In this document: piece by piece, positions 1-8,790 of the stretch | Layout: the number at the start of each line of letters is the position of its first letter | Numbering within the stretch: position 1 is the first letter of the stretch | Assembly: GCA_918797485.1 (NCBI GenBank) | Contig: CAKKNE010000002.1 | Location: forward strand, 4,430,501-4,494,500 | DNA: 64,000 nt | Direction of reading: 5' to 3' | DNA from: Pelagomonas calceolata | Taxonomy: Eukaryota > Sar > Pelagophyceae > Pelagomonadales > Pelagomonadaceae | Program-made: the position numbers and the translations under genes | Notes under the pieces: model-generated | Databases searched by the model: none | What the model was told of the DNA's origin: nothing | What the model saw: the letters and a program-made list of their open reading frames with translations, nothing else

Positions 1-2
1 GC

Positions 3-206
3 ATGGTGATCACTTTGACATCTCCCGACAACGTCGTCGCGCGGCGCTACTTTGAGAGGGTCGGCGGCGGGCCCGTCGTCGCGGCCTCGGCTTCGCCGGC
101 CAAGGCGCTTGTTCCAGTGCCGATCGTCTGCGGCGTGGCGACGGGCTTCGTGGCGGGGCGGCTGACGGCGCGCGGGAGGGGGCGGTTGGCGCCAGCTAGA
201 TCCTAG
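3..206 (+). CDS. C-terminal end of an unknown gene entering from the left (partial)
   Basis: An open frame runs from the window edge to a TAG at 204-206. The first codon shown is probably not the real start; the reading frame most likely continues upstream of the window. Near its end it holds a hydrophobic stretch (VPVPIVCGVATGFVAG) followed by an Arg-rich tail, which would suit a C-terminal membrane anchor with a cytosolic basic tail. I do not recognise a family. It could also be a chance frame, since GC-rich DNA carries many open frames; the next gene on this side is on the other strand and converges on it. Confidence 0.35.
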   Translation: MVITLTSPDNVVARRYFERVGGGPVVAASASPAKALVPVPIVCGVATGFVAGRLTARGRGRLAPARS

Positions 207-261
207 CACCGTAACAGATATCATTCGAATTCTTACACGTACGCCAGGGGCGGCCTTTGTG

Positions 262-303
262 TTCCACGCCATCGACGCGGCATTTTCTTCAGCGATGGCG
301 TAC
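262..303. repeat. Introner-like inverted motif just beyond the ARM-protein stop
   Basis: The motif CGCCATCGACGCG (about 268-280) is followed after some 10 bases by its shortened reverse form (CGATGGCG, about 293-300). The same pair occurs inside the repeated introns elsewhere in the window. It may be an intron near the 3' end of the minus-strand ARM gene, which would move that gene's stop, or a copy sitting in its 3' UTR. No acceptor of the usual CAG form is present on the minus strand, so the open frame was kept. Confidence 0.45.
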
Positions 304-325
304 ACGGGGCGCGACAGCAAGATCA

Positions 326-3300
326 TCACCAGACCCCCGCCCCATCCGAGACCCCCTTCTCCGCACTCTTCTTGAGCTGCACCGCCTCCGCAAACACATG
401 TTTCTTGTCGACGGCGTGGGTCACGGCCTTGAACTCGTCCAACGCGAGGACGTGCTCGCAGTCGCCCCGGGATATATGGCACTTCTTCTTGATCCACTTC
501 TGCTTCTGCTCTTCTGTCAACAGTGTATTCAATCGGACATGGTCCAATTTCGTCTCGAAGTCGCCGCCGCACGTCACCGAGAAACAAGCGAGCATGTGCG
601 GCAGAACCAAAGCCAATTTCTCCGCCAACGTTAGTTCAGTGTCCGGCGTCAGCATGCGTCTTAATTCATTGATGGCGTGGACCGCGTCGGCGCCATTGGT
701 AGCTCTAAAATGCAAAACCTCGTAGAATTCACACAGTTCATTGACGCCAATCTCCCGTAGGTGGCCGAAGAGCGGCACTTCCACCTCGACGTGGACGAAG
801 CGACACAGCGCCTCCAGGAAGTTGATATAGGTCAGTTCCTTGTACCCCGCGTCGCACGTGTCCACGAAGAACGTTCTCCCGAAGGCGAAGGACCGACGCG
901 CGGCGACCCTCGCATCACTATTATGACAGAGCATGCACTTCGTGAGGAACTCCGCGAAGACATTCGGCGAAAATTTGGCCCGTCCCGCGTGACGGTACTG
1001 GTTACCATACGCCCTCCAGATACCCTTCAAAATTTTATCGTACTTCCACAATTGTATATCTACTTCTTCGTTATACAAAGATTCTCTCCTGAACGTGTCC
1101 GGGCACTCGTGGAGTTCATACGGTAGTTTTGATAAGTGTTCATCCCTAAATCGTTCAACTGATTCTAGGATGTGATCTTCTCGACTATGCGAATCGGGCG
1201 GCTCGTGATCTAGGTCATACTTCGCCTCGACCACTCGTAGGTTGGCGTCCAGAAATTCATATCTACACAGGTGCTCGTCGTCGTTCACGGCACGCATTTC
1301 CTTCGAAACACCAATCTCTACTTTGCACTGTCGAAACACAATTTGCGCGTGCTCCGGCGTGAAGTGCGTTGGTGATTGTTCATCATCATCAAAACAATCA
1401 GTCGCACGTAAGTAAGCGATCCAGTCCGTCATGTTGAGGTCGAAGGCGTTATTTGATGCTAGGTCGACGGCCGCGTAGTGCTTCAGGATCGGCAGTAATG
1501 CGCCATACAAGACTTCCGCGCCGTGTTTGATAGCTTCAATAACCGATGCGGGTGCTTCCTTCGCGTCCCTCATAGAATAACCAGCCAATCTTTTGGCGAA
1601 GTTCGGGAACCTTGGCATCTGCGTGAGATACGTCCAATCTTTAGCGAAGCCGCGATGCAGCACTTTCGGCGTATCATAAAAGTCCCTGGCGTCGGACTCG
1701 AGCTTGCGCGGCGCCCAGATCGACGCCTCGAGCGTCCAGGTCGACTCCGGCTCAGGGGCTACTTCTTCTTCTACTGGTATGACGGGTCGCTTCGTGCAGA
1801 ACAGACAGAGGGGGCAGGGTGCTAAGCGGCCCCAGGAACCGGGAGGTGCTTGCTCTAACTCAGACATGTAGTGTCGCGTCACGGACGGTGCATGGGGCGG
1901 AAATGGAGCTCTGATCAAAATACAAGAAGGTGGCTTCTCCATAAAGACCATGGCAAACTCGTTTTCATGATCGTCGGGCACCCAGCCCGGCGGTGGCGTG
2001 CCGTCCCGCCATTGGCCCGGGTGGAGCACCTCGCACGCGACGCGCGTCGACCGAAATAAGTGGTAGGCCGTGTATTCCGTCTCGTCGTCGTCCTTATCAT
2101 CAAGCGTAGCCTTGAACTTTCCGATAGCCTTCGCGAAGGACAAATTACGCAGCGCCTTCGACGCCGCGGACACCTCGGGCCCGTCTAAGTCGTCCTCGGG
2201 AACGTCGTCGACCTCGTCATCTCTTTTGCGAGGTAGGAAGAAGGTCGGGCAGTCGCCGACGTAAAGCTTGGCACCGACACAGCTCTTGAAGCAGCACAAC
2301 TGCGTCTCGCCGTCATTTCCCGTAGCTAACCCCGGCGGGAACCGGAAGGTGTTTCTCGCGCCGCCCGGAGCTAGCACACACCTTTTCCCGAGCTTCGGCG
2401 CCGCGGCGCCTCTGGCAACGACGGGATTCCACGGGCTGACGCCGCCCTTGTCGTGCGCAGGACCGACCCTAAAGGAACCCATCCTTGGAGCCTCCCGCAA
2501 CAGCGGCGTCTCGAACTGAACCCCGCCCCGCGAAAGGAGCGGCGCCGTCCTCGGCCGTTGCACCGCATCCTTCAGCATCTTTCTTATCGTTTTATCGCCC
2601 TTGGGCTGGGTCCAGAGGGAGTTGGGCATCGCTGAGAGTTGTCTCTTGGCCTCGAGCCTCCTTGCGTTTGCGGCAGCTAAGTCGATCGGGTTTGACACTA
2701 CATCAGTACTTCGGACGGTGCAGACCGAGTCCTCGAACAATCTTTGGACATTGTCGTACTTCGTCAGTTTATTTCTTAAAGATGAAGTAATCGACGACTG
2801 CGAGGGCTTGTTCAATTTGGCCAGTTTTTTCCGCCCGCAGTTCCCGAAGTCGACCCGCAGCTTCCGCAAGTGGATCTGGTAGCAAACTCGCGCGTCTCTT
2901 GACAAGTTCGCGAGTAGCGACACGGCGTAGGTCCTCAACTCCGAAGGTTCGTCGGACGCGTCGAGCGTCGGCTCGAGCGCGTGCTTGGCCACGGGCCAGC
3001 ACGCGTCCTTTGCGACGGACAGATTTAACAAAGCGTGCAGGGCGGCCTTGCGGACGTCGTGGGTGTGCTCGGTACTTAACAACGCGGCTATTCTCTTCGA
3101 CCCTTGCTTCGCTAACCGAACACCTAGTCTTCGGTCTCTTGCTGCTAGTAGTTGTACCGAAAATAATGCTGTTTCCTGGATTAGGGCGTTGTTGCCCGGT
3201 TCGAGGCACCTCAAGACCTCGGTCACGACATCTGAACCGTTCTGTTCCAGTTCCCTCGCACCGACAGCGGTCTCGCAGCACAGTCGTAGTAAAACGCGGC

Positions 3301-5503
3301 ACGCCGCTCCCGTGAGCTCCTTCGAGTCCGAGGATGGAGAACGAGCGTGGTCGCTCCTCAACAAAACACAGAGCGGCTTCACGAGAGCAGGCCCGAAGCC
3401 GCGCGCGTCGATGCGAGAAGCTTCGACATCCTCACAGTTATCCTTCGTGAGCTTCCAGACCAATTCCAACATCTCCCGCCGCGCTTGGACGCCGTTCTCA
3501 TCTCTCATATCCATTTGTTCTTCCGGCGATTCGTTGACGAGTACAGAAACCACGGCCTTCTCAACAGCCCCGCGATCGAGCAACTCCCCAACACTGGGCT
3601 TGGGGATGGACGCCGCGCCCAACAAGAGGATGCGCAGCGCCGTCGACGCGGCGCACGTAAACGCGTCGACGCCACCCTCTGCCAATAGCCTAGTGATAGC
3701 ACATAGCGTCCCGAGGCACTTCCGCTTGAGCAATGGTGAATCCTTGGCGTACTTGCCCTTCTTTGAACATGATCCAGCCCAATGCCTGGCTAATCGCGCC
3801 ACCGCAATGGCGCCGAAGCCGACGACGTTTCTTCTTTCTCTATTGTCCCTATAAGCCTTGCCGGTCAATGCGAAGCTGTCGATGAACGGCTGCACATGGC
3901 TCACATCGTTCCAGGCGTTCGGTTTCAAAACCACGGAGCAGGGGTCGTAGCCGCCCCTGCTCAAAATTTCCAGGCTACAAGCTACCGGTTCTAAAACCTG
4001 AGACGTATACGTCTCGGACTTGAGGAGTTCACATAGCACCCGGAAACAATTCGTCGACAAAGCTGCCTTCCTCCCGTTCTCCGTCTTGATCGCCTCCGGT
4101 AAAGCTCGCGTCACGCGCTCGTCCAAGGAAGGCAGTAATTCACCGAGCACGCTCAGGATCCACTTTTCCACGCTCTGATAGGAGACGCCCCGCGCGATGA
4201 CGCGGGCGTGGGCGCTCGCGACGGCCCGCGCGACCTTGGGTTGAGTGAGATCGACGCACCGCTTCGTGAGGTCCAATAAACGCTCGACGTCCGGGACTTC
4301 CGCGCATGAAAGCGACGCGCAGGCGTCCGCCGCTTTGGCGGCTATATGCGCGGTCTCGAAGTCCTCTTCGTTTAAGGATCTTTCGACAAGTAATGCACAG
4401 GCATCTACACACAATGTGGCGCCCGGGTATACGCCTGTCAGGGCGGGATCGCTCGCGAGGACGCCGACGGACGCCGCCGCTAAGCGAGCGTCGTCGCACG
4501 CGAGTAAGGGTGCCAGCGCCGCGAGCGCGCCGGAAGCTGCCGTGACGGCCGGCGCCGGGGCGCTCGCCACGTCCTCGGGCGCCGGCGCCGGCGCGTCGGT
4601 CGCCTCCGGCTCCGGAAGCACCACCGCTTCCTCTTCAATATCACTCGCGACACACAAATGCTCCCTGACTTCAGAGGAAGCCACGGTCACGCCGAACAAC
4701 AAACCACCTAAAGCTAGCGTCGAACGAAATAAAGCCGCGCTCGTCACCAACGCGCGCAGTCCTCGTTCCGACGCCAGCACCTCGGTCCGCACGGCGTCGT
4801 CGCGGTGCGCCAAGGCCACCAAACAACCCAATGCAACGTCGCACCTTCTTTCTACAGCTCCGACCAGAGCGGAGGCCAATCCTCTTCGGACCAGTTCCCG
4901 ACAAATACCCTCGTCGGCCTCGCACAAGCGCCAGGCCGCGCGACACGCCGCGATGCGTATCGCCGGATCCTCGGACAATACATTTGAAGCAACTTGCCTT
5001 GCTAAAGACCCGCACGACGTGGCGTTCGACGGCTCGTGCGCGAACTCCCAGCACGCATCTAGGGCAGCTTCCAGGTCGTAGCCCTCACTTAATCTTTGAG
5101 CTAATTGTTTGCCGCACTTTCTCGCACGGCTGCGGTAGCGGCTCTTGCAGCCGTGGTCCCAGGCCTCGATCACGTGGCGCCAGTCGTCCTCCAGCGCTAA
5201 ATTGAGACTTCTTTTGGGCGCCTTCTTCCACTTGTCGCACCACGCTTCCAGAGAGAGTCTATGTCCATCTCCTAACACTAATGGAGCCCACGCGTCGCCG
5301 ACGCCCTTCGGCGTCGGGTACCACCATTCATAATCTTCCGAGGGCGCCGCCTTAAACAACGTCGGCATGACCTTCATCCAGCTCCCTATGTCACTGGTTG
5401 CGACGAGGTGGTCCTCGCTGCCCTCCTGGTCTTTCGTAACCCTCAAGACCATCTGGCCTCGCGGGCAGCTGCTGGCGCGGATCATCTTCGAGGTCTCGGC
5501 CAT
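326..5503 (-). CDS. Large ARM-repeat protein with a C-terminal calcium-domain-like region, unknown function
   Basis: A 1,725-residue intronless frame starting MAETSKMIRASS. Residues about 150-900 are built of helical repeats with armadillo character (for example AALHALLNLS and AVSLLANLSRD, typical of the third ARM helix). After a low-complexity linker near 930-1,000 comes a region around WTQPKGDKTIRKMLKDAVQ, then an acidic hinge (DDEVDDVPEDDLDGPE). The last 400 residues are helical with paired-helix units that resemble degenerate EF-hand or paralemnal repeats, but no intact calcium loop is obvious. ARM-plus-helical proteins of this size are common in flagellate protists, often as ciliary or cytoskeletal scaffolds; that role is an inference. 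It is divergent from the MYND gene, with 370 bp between starts. The 3' end is uncertain because an introner-like motif lies just past the stop. Confidence 0.75.
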   Translation of the reverse strand: MAETSKMIRASSCPRGQMVLRVTKDQEGSEDHLVATSDIGSWMKVMPTLFKAAPSEDYEWWYPTPKGVGDAWAPLVLGDGHRLSLEAWCDKWKKAPKRSLNLALEDDWRHVIEAWDHGCKSRYRSRARKCGKQLAQRLSEGYDLEAALDACWEFAHEPSNATSCGSLARQVASNVLSEDPAIRIAACRAAWRLCEADEGICRELVRRGLASALVGAVERRCDVALGCLVALAHRDDAVRTEVLASERGLRALVTSAALFRSTLALGGLLFGVTVASSEVREHLCVASDIEEEAVVLPEPEATDAPAPAPEDVASAPAPAVTAASGALAALAPLLACDDARLAAASVGVLASDPALTGVYPGATLCVDACALLVERSLNEEDFETAHIAAKAADACASLSCAEVPDVERLLDLTKRCVDLTQPKVARAVASAHARVIARGVSYQSVEKWILSVLGELLPSLDERVTRALPEAIKTENGRKAALSTNCFRVLCELLKSETYTSQVLEPVACSLEILSRGGYDPCSVVLKPNAWNDVSHVQPFIDSFALTGKAYRDNRERRNVVGFGAIAVARLARHWAGSCSKKGKYAKDSPLLKRKCLGTLCAITRLLAEGGVDAFTCAASTALRILLLGAASIPKPSVGELLDRGAVEKAVVSVLVNESPEEQMDMRDENGVQARREMLELVWKLTKDNCEDVEASRIDARGFGPALVKPLCVLLRSDHARSPSSDSKELTGAACRVLLRLCCETAVGARELEQNGSDVVTEVLRCLEPGNNALIQETALFSVQLLAARDRRLGVRLAKQGSKRIAALLSTEHTHDVRKAALHALLNLSVAKDACWPVAKHALEPTLDASDEPSELRTYAVSLLANLSRDARVCYQIHLRKLRVDFGNCGRKKLAKLNKPSQSSITSSLRNKLTKYDNVQRLFEDSVCTVRSTDVVSNPIDLAAANARRLEAKRQLSAMPNSLWTQPKGDKTIRKMLKDAVQRPRTAPLLSRGGVQFETPLLREAPRMGSFRVGPAHDKGGVSPWNPVVARGAAAPKLGKRCVLAPGGARNTFRFPPGLATGNDGETQLCCFKSCVGAKLYVGDCPTFFLPRKRDDEVDDVPEDDLDGPEVSAASKALRNLSFAKAIGKFKATLDDKDDDETEYTAYHLFRSTRVACEVLHPGQWRDGTPPPGWVPDDHENEFAMVFMEKPPSCILIRAPFPPHAPSVTRHYMSELEQAPPGSWGRLAPCPLCLFCTKRPVIPVEEEVAPEPESTWTLEASIWAPRKLESDARDFYDTPKVLHRGFAKDWTYLTQMPRFPNFAKRLAGYSMRDAKEAPASVIEAIKHGAEVLYGALLPILKHYAAVDLASNNAFDLNMTDWIAYLRATDCFDDDEQSPTHFTPEHAQIVFRQCKVEIGVSKEMRAVNDDEHLCRYEFLDANLRVVEAKYDLDHEPPDSHSREDHILESVERFRDEHLSKLPYELHECPDTFRRESLYNEEVDIQLWKYDKILKGIWRAYGNQYRHAGRAKFSPNVFAEFLTKCMLCHNSDARVAARRSFAFGRTFFVDTCDAGYKELTYINFLEALCRFVHVEVEVPLFGHLREIGVNELCEFYEVLHFRATNGADAVHAINELRRMLTPDTELTLAEKLALVLPHMLACFSVTCGGDFETKLDHVRLNTLLTEEQKQKWIKKKCHISRGDCEHVLALDEFKAVTHAVDKKHVFAEAVQLKKSAEKGVSDGAGVW

Positions 5504-5873
5504 TGCTTGACACTGTGGTACCTCGGTAGCACAGCCAGGTCACGCTGGGGCGCCGCGCGCGCTGCCCCGCGCTGTCATCTCGAGGCAGCGCGTTTAATGC
5601 GCTCCTGCGGAGGCAGCTATGCGCCGCGGATGGCGGCCCGCGACGACGCTGCTCTGCAGCGCCTCTCTGCAGCACAGCGCAATCCCGACCGCGAGCCTAG
5701 CGCCGCGAGTCCCTCCGGGCGACCCTGAGCACTCTTCTCATTGTTGCGTAGGGCTGGCACCGGTGAATCTAGCGGTCCGGCCGCTAGCATCGAATGGCAG
5801 AGACAGAGAGGGCCTAGCAATCAATTGCAATAAACAGAGCTACCCGACACGGTGGGGCTGCCCAACTTGCGGG
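5504..5873. other. Divergent intergenic region
   Basis: Shared upstream region of the ARM gene (minus) and the MYND gene (plus). It is rich in CTGCAG/GCAGC repeats and includes an in-frame but unconvincing upstream extension of the MYND frame. No clear TATA element was seen. Confidence 0.5.
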
Positions 5874-6998
5874 ATGATCCTCACAAAATGCGCCGTCTGC
5901 GCCACCGAGCTCGGCTTATCATTGGGCAAGAAATGTGGGCGCTGCAGCACACGCTACTGCGGCGCTGAGTGCCAAAAACAGCACTGGGAATCGGGCGGCC
6001 ACGACACGCTCTGCAAAAAAATAAAAAAGGCTGGTGGCGCGGAGCAGTACAACGCAAATGAGAAGTACACGGCGGCCGTCGCGGTCGCGGCGGAGGCGTG
6101 CGCGGCAGACACGAAGGGGCAGACGTGCTACATCTGCACGCAGGCGCTCCATTGGAAGACGAAGGAGGGCCTCGTGCGAATGTGCGCGTGCCGCGGGACG
6201 GCGGGCTTCGCGCACCTGTCGTGCTTGGCGGAGCAGGCGAAGCTTTTGAATGATGAGGGCGAGGAGAACAACTTGTCTCCCGAGGGGAGGTGGCGGCGGT
6301 GGGTCACGTGCAGCTTGTGCAAGCAAGATTACCACGGCGTCGTGCAATGCGCGCTCGGGTGGGCGTGCTGGAAGACGTACGTGGGCCGGCCGAAGACATG
6401 TAGGCCTCGGGTCTGGGCGATGACCGTGCTTGGGAACGGTTTAGGCGAAGCAGAGCAAGACGAGGACGCGCTGGTCGTGCAAGAGGCCGAGTTGTCTACG
6501 AAGCGGCGCGTTGGCGAATCAGAATACAACATTCTCGTCGCGCAGAGCAATCTAGCGATCACGTATGAAAATCTGGAACGGTTGGACGAAGCCTTGCGTT
6601 TAAAGCGAGACGTATACACTGGATTCTTGAAGCTCTTCGGCGAAGAACATGAACAAACCCTCCGAGCGGTCAACAACTACGCAACGTCCCTTGTTCGTCT
6701 AGAGCGCTTTGGAGAAGCCAAGTCGCTGCTACGCAAAACAGTGCACATGGTGCGACGCGTCCTTGGAGAGAGTGACGAGACCACGCTCCGGTTTAGGTCT
6801 TCGTACGCGGCTGCGCTCTGCCAGGACGACTGCGCCACGCTCGGCGACCTCCGCGAGGCCATGACGACGCTGGAGGACGCGGGACGGATCGCGCGGCGCG
6901 TGCTCGGCGGCGCGCACCCGTTGACAGGGGCGATTGAGCGCCATCTAGAATGGTCGCGAGCAGCGCTCGCCGCCCGCGAAGATACTAAGATTAAATAA
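5874..6998 (+). CDS. MYND zinc finger / RING-CH / TPR protein
   Basis: A 374-residue protein when started at MILTKCAVC, chosen because the frame upstream has no domain-like sequence and the first zinc ligand follows immediately. Residues about 6-47 form a MYND finger (CAVC, CGRC, YCGAEC, then H and C). Residues about 84-155 form a C4HC3 RING-CH finger (CYIC, CAC, HLSC, CSLC), the type used by membrane-linked E3 ligases. The rest is kinesin-light-chain-like TPR (SNLAITYENLERLDEAL, NNYATSLVRLERFGEA). This combination is common in pelagophyte-like algae. A ubiquitin ligase or adaptor role is inferred. Two broken fragments of the same TPR family lie at 21.3-21.9 kb. Confidence 0.8.
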   Translation: MILTKCAVCATELGLSLGKKCGRCSTRYCGAECQKQHWESGGHDTLCKKIKKAGGAEQYNANEKYTAAVAVAAEACAADTKGQTCYICTQALHWKTKEGLVRMCACRGTAGFAHLSCLAEQAKLLNDEGEENNLSPEGRWRRWVTCSLCKQDYHGVVQCALGWACWKTYVGRPKTCRPRVWAMTVLGNGLGEAEQDEDALVVQEAELSTKRRVGESEYNILVAQSNLAITYENLERLDEALRLKRDVYTGFLKLFGEEHEQTLRAVNNYATSLVRLERFGEAKSLLRKTVHMVRRVLGESDETTLRFRSSYAAALCQDDCATLGDLREAMTTLEDAGRIARRVLGGAHPLTGAIERHLEWSRAALAAREDTKIK

Positions 6999-7086
6999 GG
7001 TTACACGCGACTCGATTCGACAGTCGACAGGGGGTTGGGCGCGGCGATTTACGTGTCCCGCGTCGGCGGGGCACGGCTGCGATCGC

Positions 7087-8409
7087 TCACGCGCGCACTA
7101 CGGAGATGGGCGCGGAATTCGCGCGCTTGGGGGCGGTGGCGTTCTCCTTTTCAGCAACAGGTAGCGTCGTACTACGTTTGAGCACGCGCTTGACGTTGTT
7201 GGAGGTTGGGAGGTCGCGAAGAAGGCGTCCTCGGCCATCAGCAACATCAATGGAAGCGCCGTGCCGCAGCAGCAAGTCGACGCAGGCCTTGTGTCGCCGG
7301 TCCTTTTCAAAGCGCGCCGCCAGGGCAGCTACATGCAATGCCGTCGCGCCGTTCGAATCCCTCAAATCGACGTCGGCGCCCAGCTCGAGCAGCGCTGTCA
7401 TTGCTTCCAAATGCCCATACATAGCGCACTTGTGGAGCGCGCCGGTTTTGACGTCGCCCTCAGACGAGAGCACGTCGACGGACTTCCGAAACTCATCGAA
7501 CCGGCCCGCGCGCTTAATCAGGTCCGCGGCGTCGGCGATGGCCGCGAAGTGCAACGCCGTGTAGCCGTTGCCCGGGCGCCGCGCGGCGCTCGCGAGCACG
7601 CCCTTCTCCCGCAACGCGTCCGCTACGACCTCAAACGCATTCGGGGAGTTCTCCTGCGCCGCGAGGAGCAACGGTCGCAGCTTCTGCGCGTTCTGGACCT
7701 GTTGGTACTCGGCCTCGGCGGCGATGAGCACCCGCACGATCGTCCCCGCGTCGTACTTGCAAGCCTGCAAGAGCGGTGTGAGGCCCTCGTCGTTTTTTAC
7801 CTCGGTAGGCGCACCCGCGACGAGCAAAGCGCCGACCTCGAGCTCCATCTGCGTCATTCGCGCGTGGTCGCGCTTTGCCCGTGCTCTATACCAGTTCGCA
7901 ATCCGCACGTGTAACACGCCGTCTCCTCTAATATCAATGTAGTCCAGGCCCTCCCTAATATTCGGTCCGGGCTTCTCGAAGGGCTTGCCTAACCGTGTGG
8001 CTGCGAGCGTCGCTTCGTGGTCCAGTTCCGCCTGGCTGATCGTGCTGAGGAGCGGCATGAGCTCAGCGCCGTCGAGGGCCAACGCGCGCCACCCAGCCGC
8101 GACGGCGTCCTCGTAGCGGGCGGTGTGCGGCTTCGACGGCTTCCTCGTCTTCTCTCTGAAACGCAGGAGGACGCTCCGCAGCTTGACCGCCTCGGCGCGG
8201 TGGCGTTTTAGTTTATTGAGCCGCTCGCGGCTCCAGGCCGTGAGTTCCTTCATTTCTACTGCGTCGGGGCGCCGCGCCGCCTCCTCGACGCCCTCGTCGA
8301 GGATCGCGACGTCGCAGGCGCAGCCAACACAACCCTCGTCCTCCGAGTCGGAGTCGCCGCTCCCGGCCTCGGGGTAGACGCAGGCAAGCAACGTCTCCAA
8401 CGTCTCCAT
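7087..8409 (-). CDS. Ankyrin-repeat protein
   Basis: A 440-residue intronless frame from METLETLLACVYP. It has an acidic N-terminus, a helical basic region (residues about 55-110), and ankyrin repeats from about 200 to 400, with recognisable cores TPLLQACKY, GYTALHFAAIADAADL, GALHKCAMYGHLEAMTALLE and GATALHVAALAA. The C-terminus is basic and unstructured. Ankyrin repeats mediate protein binding, so no reaction can be assigned. It converges with the MYND gene, leaving 88 bp between stops. The last repeat continues into GASIDVADGRGR and then loses the consensus. Confidence 0.8.
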   Translation of the reverse strand: METLETLLACVYPEAGSGDSDSEDEGCVGCACDVAILDEGVEEAARRPDAVEMKELTAWSRERLNKLKRHRAEAVKLRSVLLRFREKTRKPSKPHTARYEDAVAAGWRALALDGAELMPLLSTISQAELDHEATLAATRLGKPFEKPGPNIREGLDYIDIRGDGVLHVRIANWYRARAKRDHARMTQMELEVGALLVAGAPTEVKNDEGLTPLLQACKYDAGTIVRVLIAAEAEYQQVQNAQKLRPLLLAAQENSPNAFEVVADALREKGVLASAARRPGNGYTALHFAAIADAADLIKRAGRFDEFRKSVDVLSSEGDVKTGALHKCAMYGHLEAMTALLELGADVDLRDSNGATALHVAALAARFEKDRRHKACVDLLLRHGASIDVADGRGRLLRDLPTSNNVKRVLKRSTTLPVAEKENATAPKRANSAPISVVRA

Positions 8410-8790
8410 GGCGCGTCACGGTCGTCCCGGTGGGCCCACGGGATCAAACGCGGCGCTCCGCTGGCAGCCGGTGCTCTACAAGCTCGTATGAGGGTGGTAC
8501 AGCCTTGGTCAAGCAGGTGCTTGCTGGCCCCGCAAGGGCTGCCCGCCGCCGAGCGCTGCTCGCAGGGGTGCAGCGACGGGCGCAAGCAGGTTGCCCTGCA
8601 GCCCTGCGCGCCGCGGGCAGTCAAATGACCCAGGCCGCCGGCTGATCGGAGCGCCATCTCCGCGTCGGCGCGCCGGGCCGGGGACCGGAGGAGGCGTCTA
8701 CAAAGCCGGCCAGGAGTCCTTGTCCCGTGCCACGACCGCCGCGTCGAATCGAAGCCAAAACGCGGACGACCGCAAGACACACAACAATAC
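8410..8790. other. Intergenic region, nothing recognised
   Basis: Lies between the ankyrin gene start and the GLE1-like stop, both on the minus strand, so it should hold the ankyrin promoter. It is GC-rich with scattered GCAGG/CTGCAG words. No RNA gene or repeat recognised. Confidence 0.4.

Noticed and set aside
268-303. Extending the ARM gene through an intron at its 3' end
   Set aside because: The introner-like motif is there, but the only acceptor-like site ends AAAG and no following exon has domain support; recorded only as a possibility.
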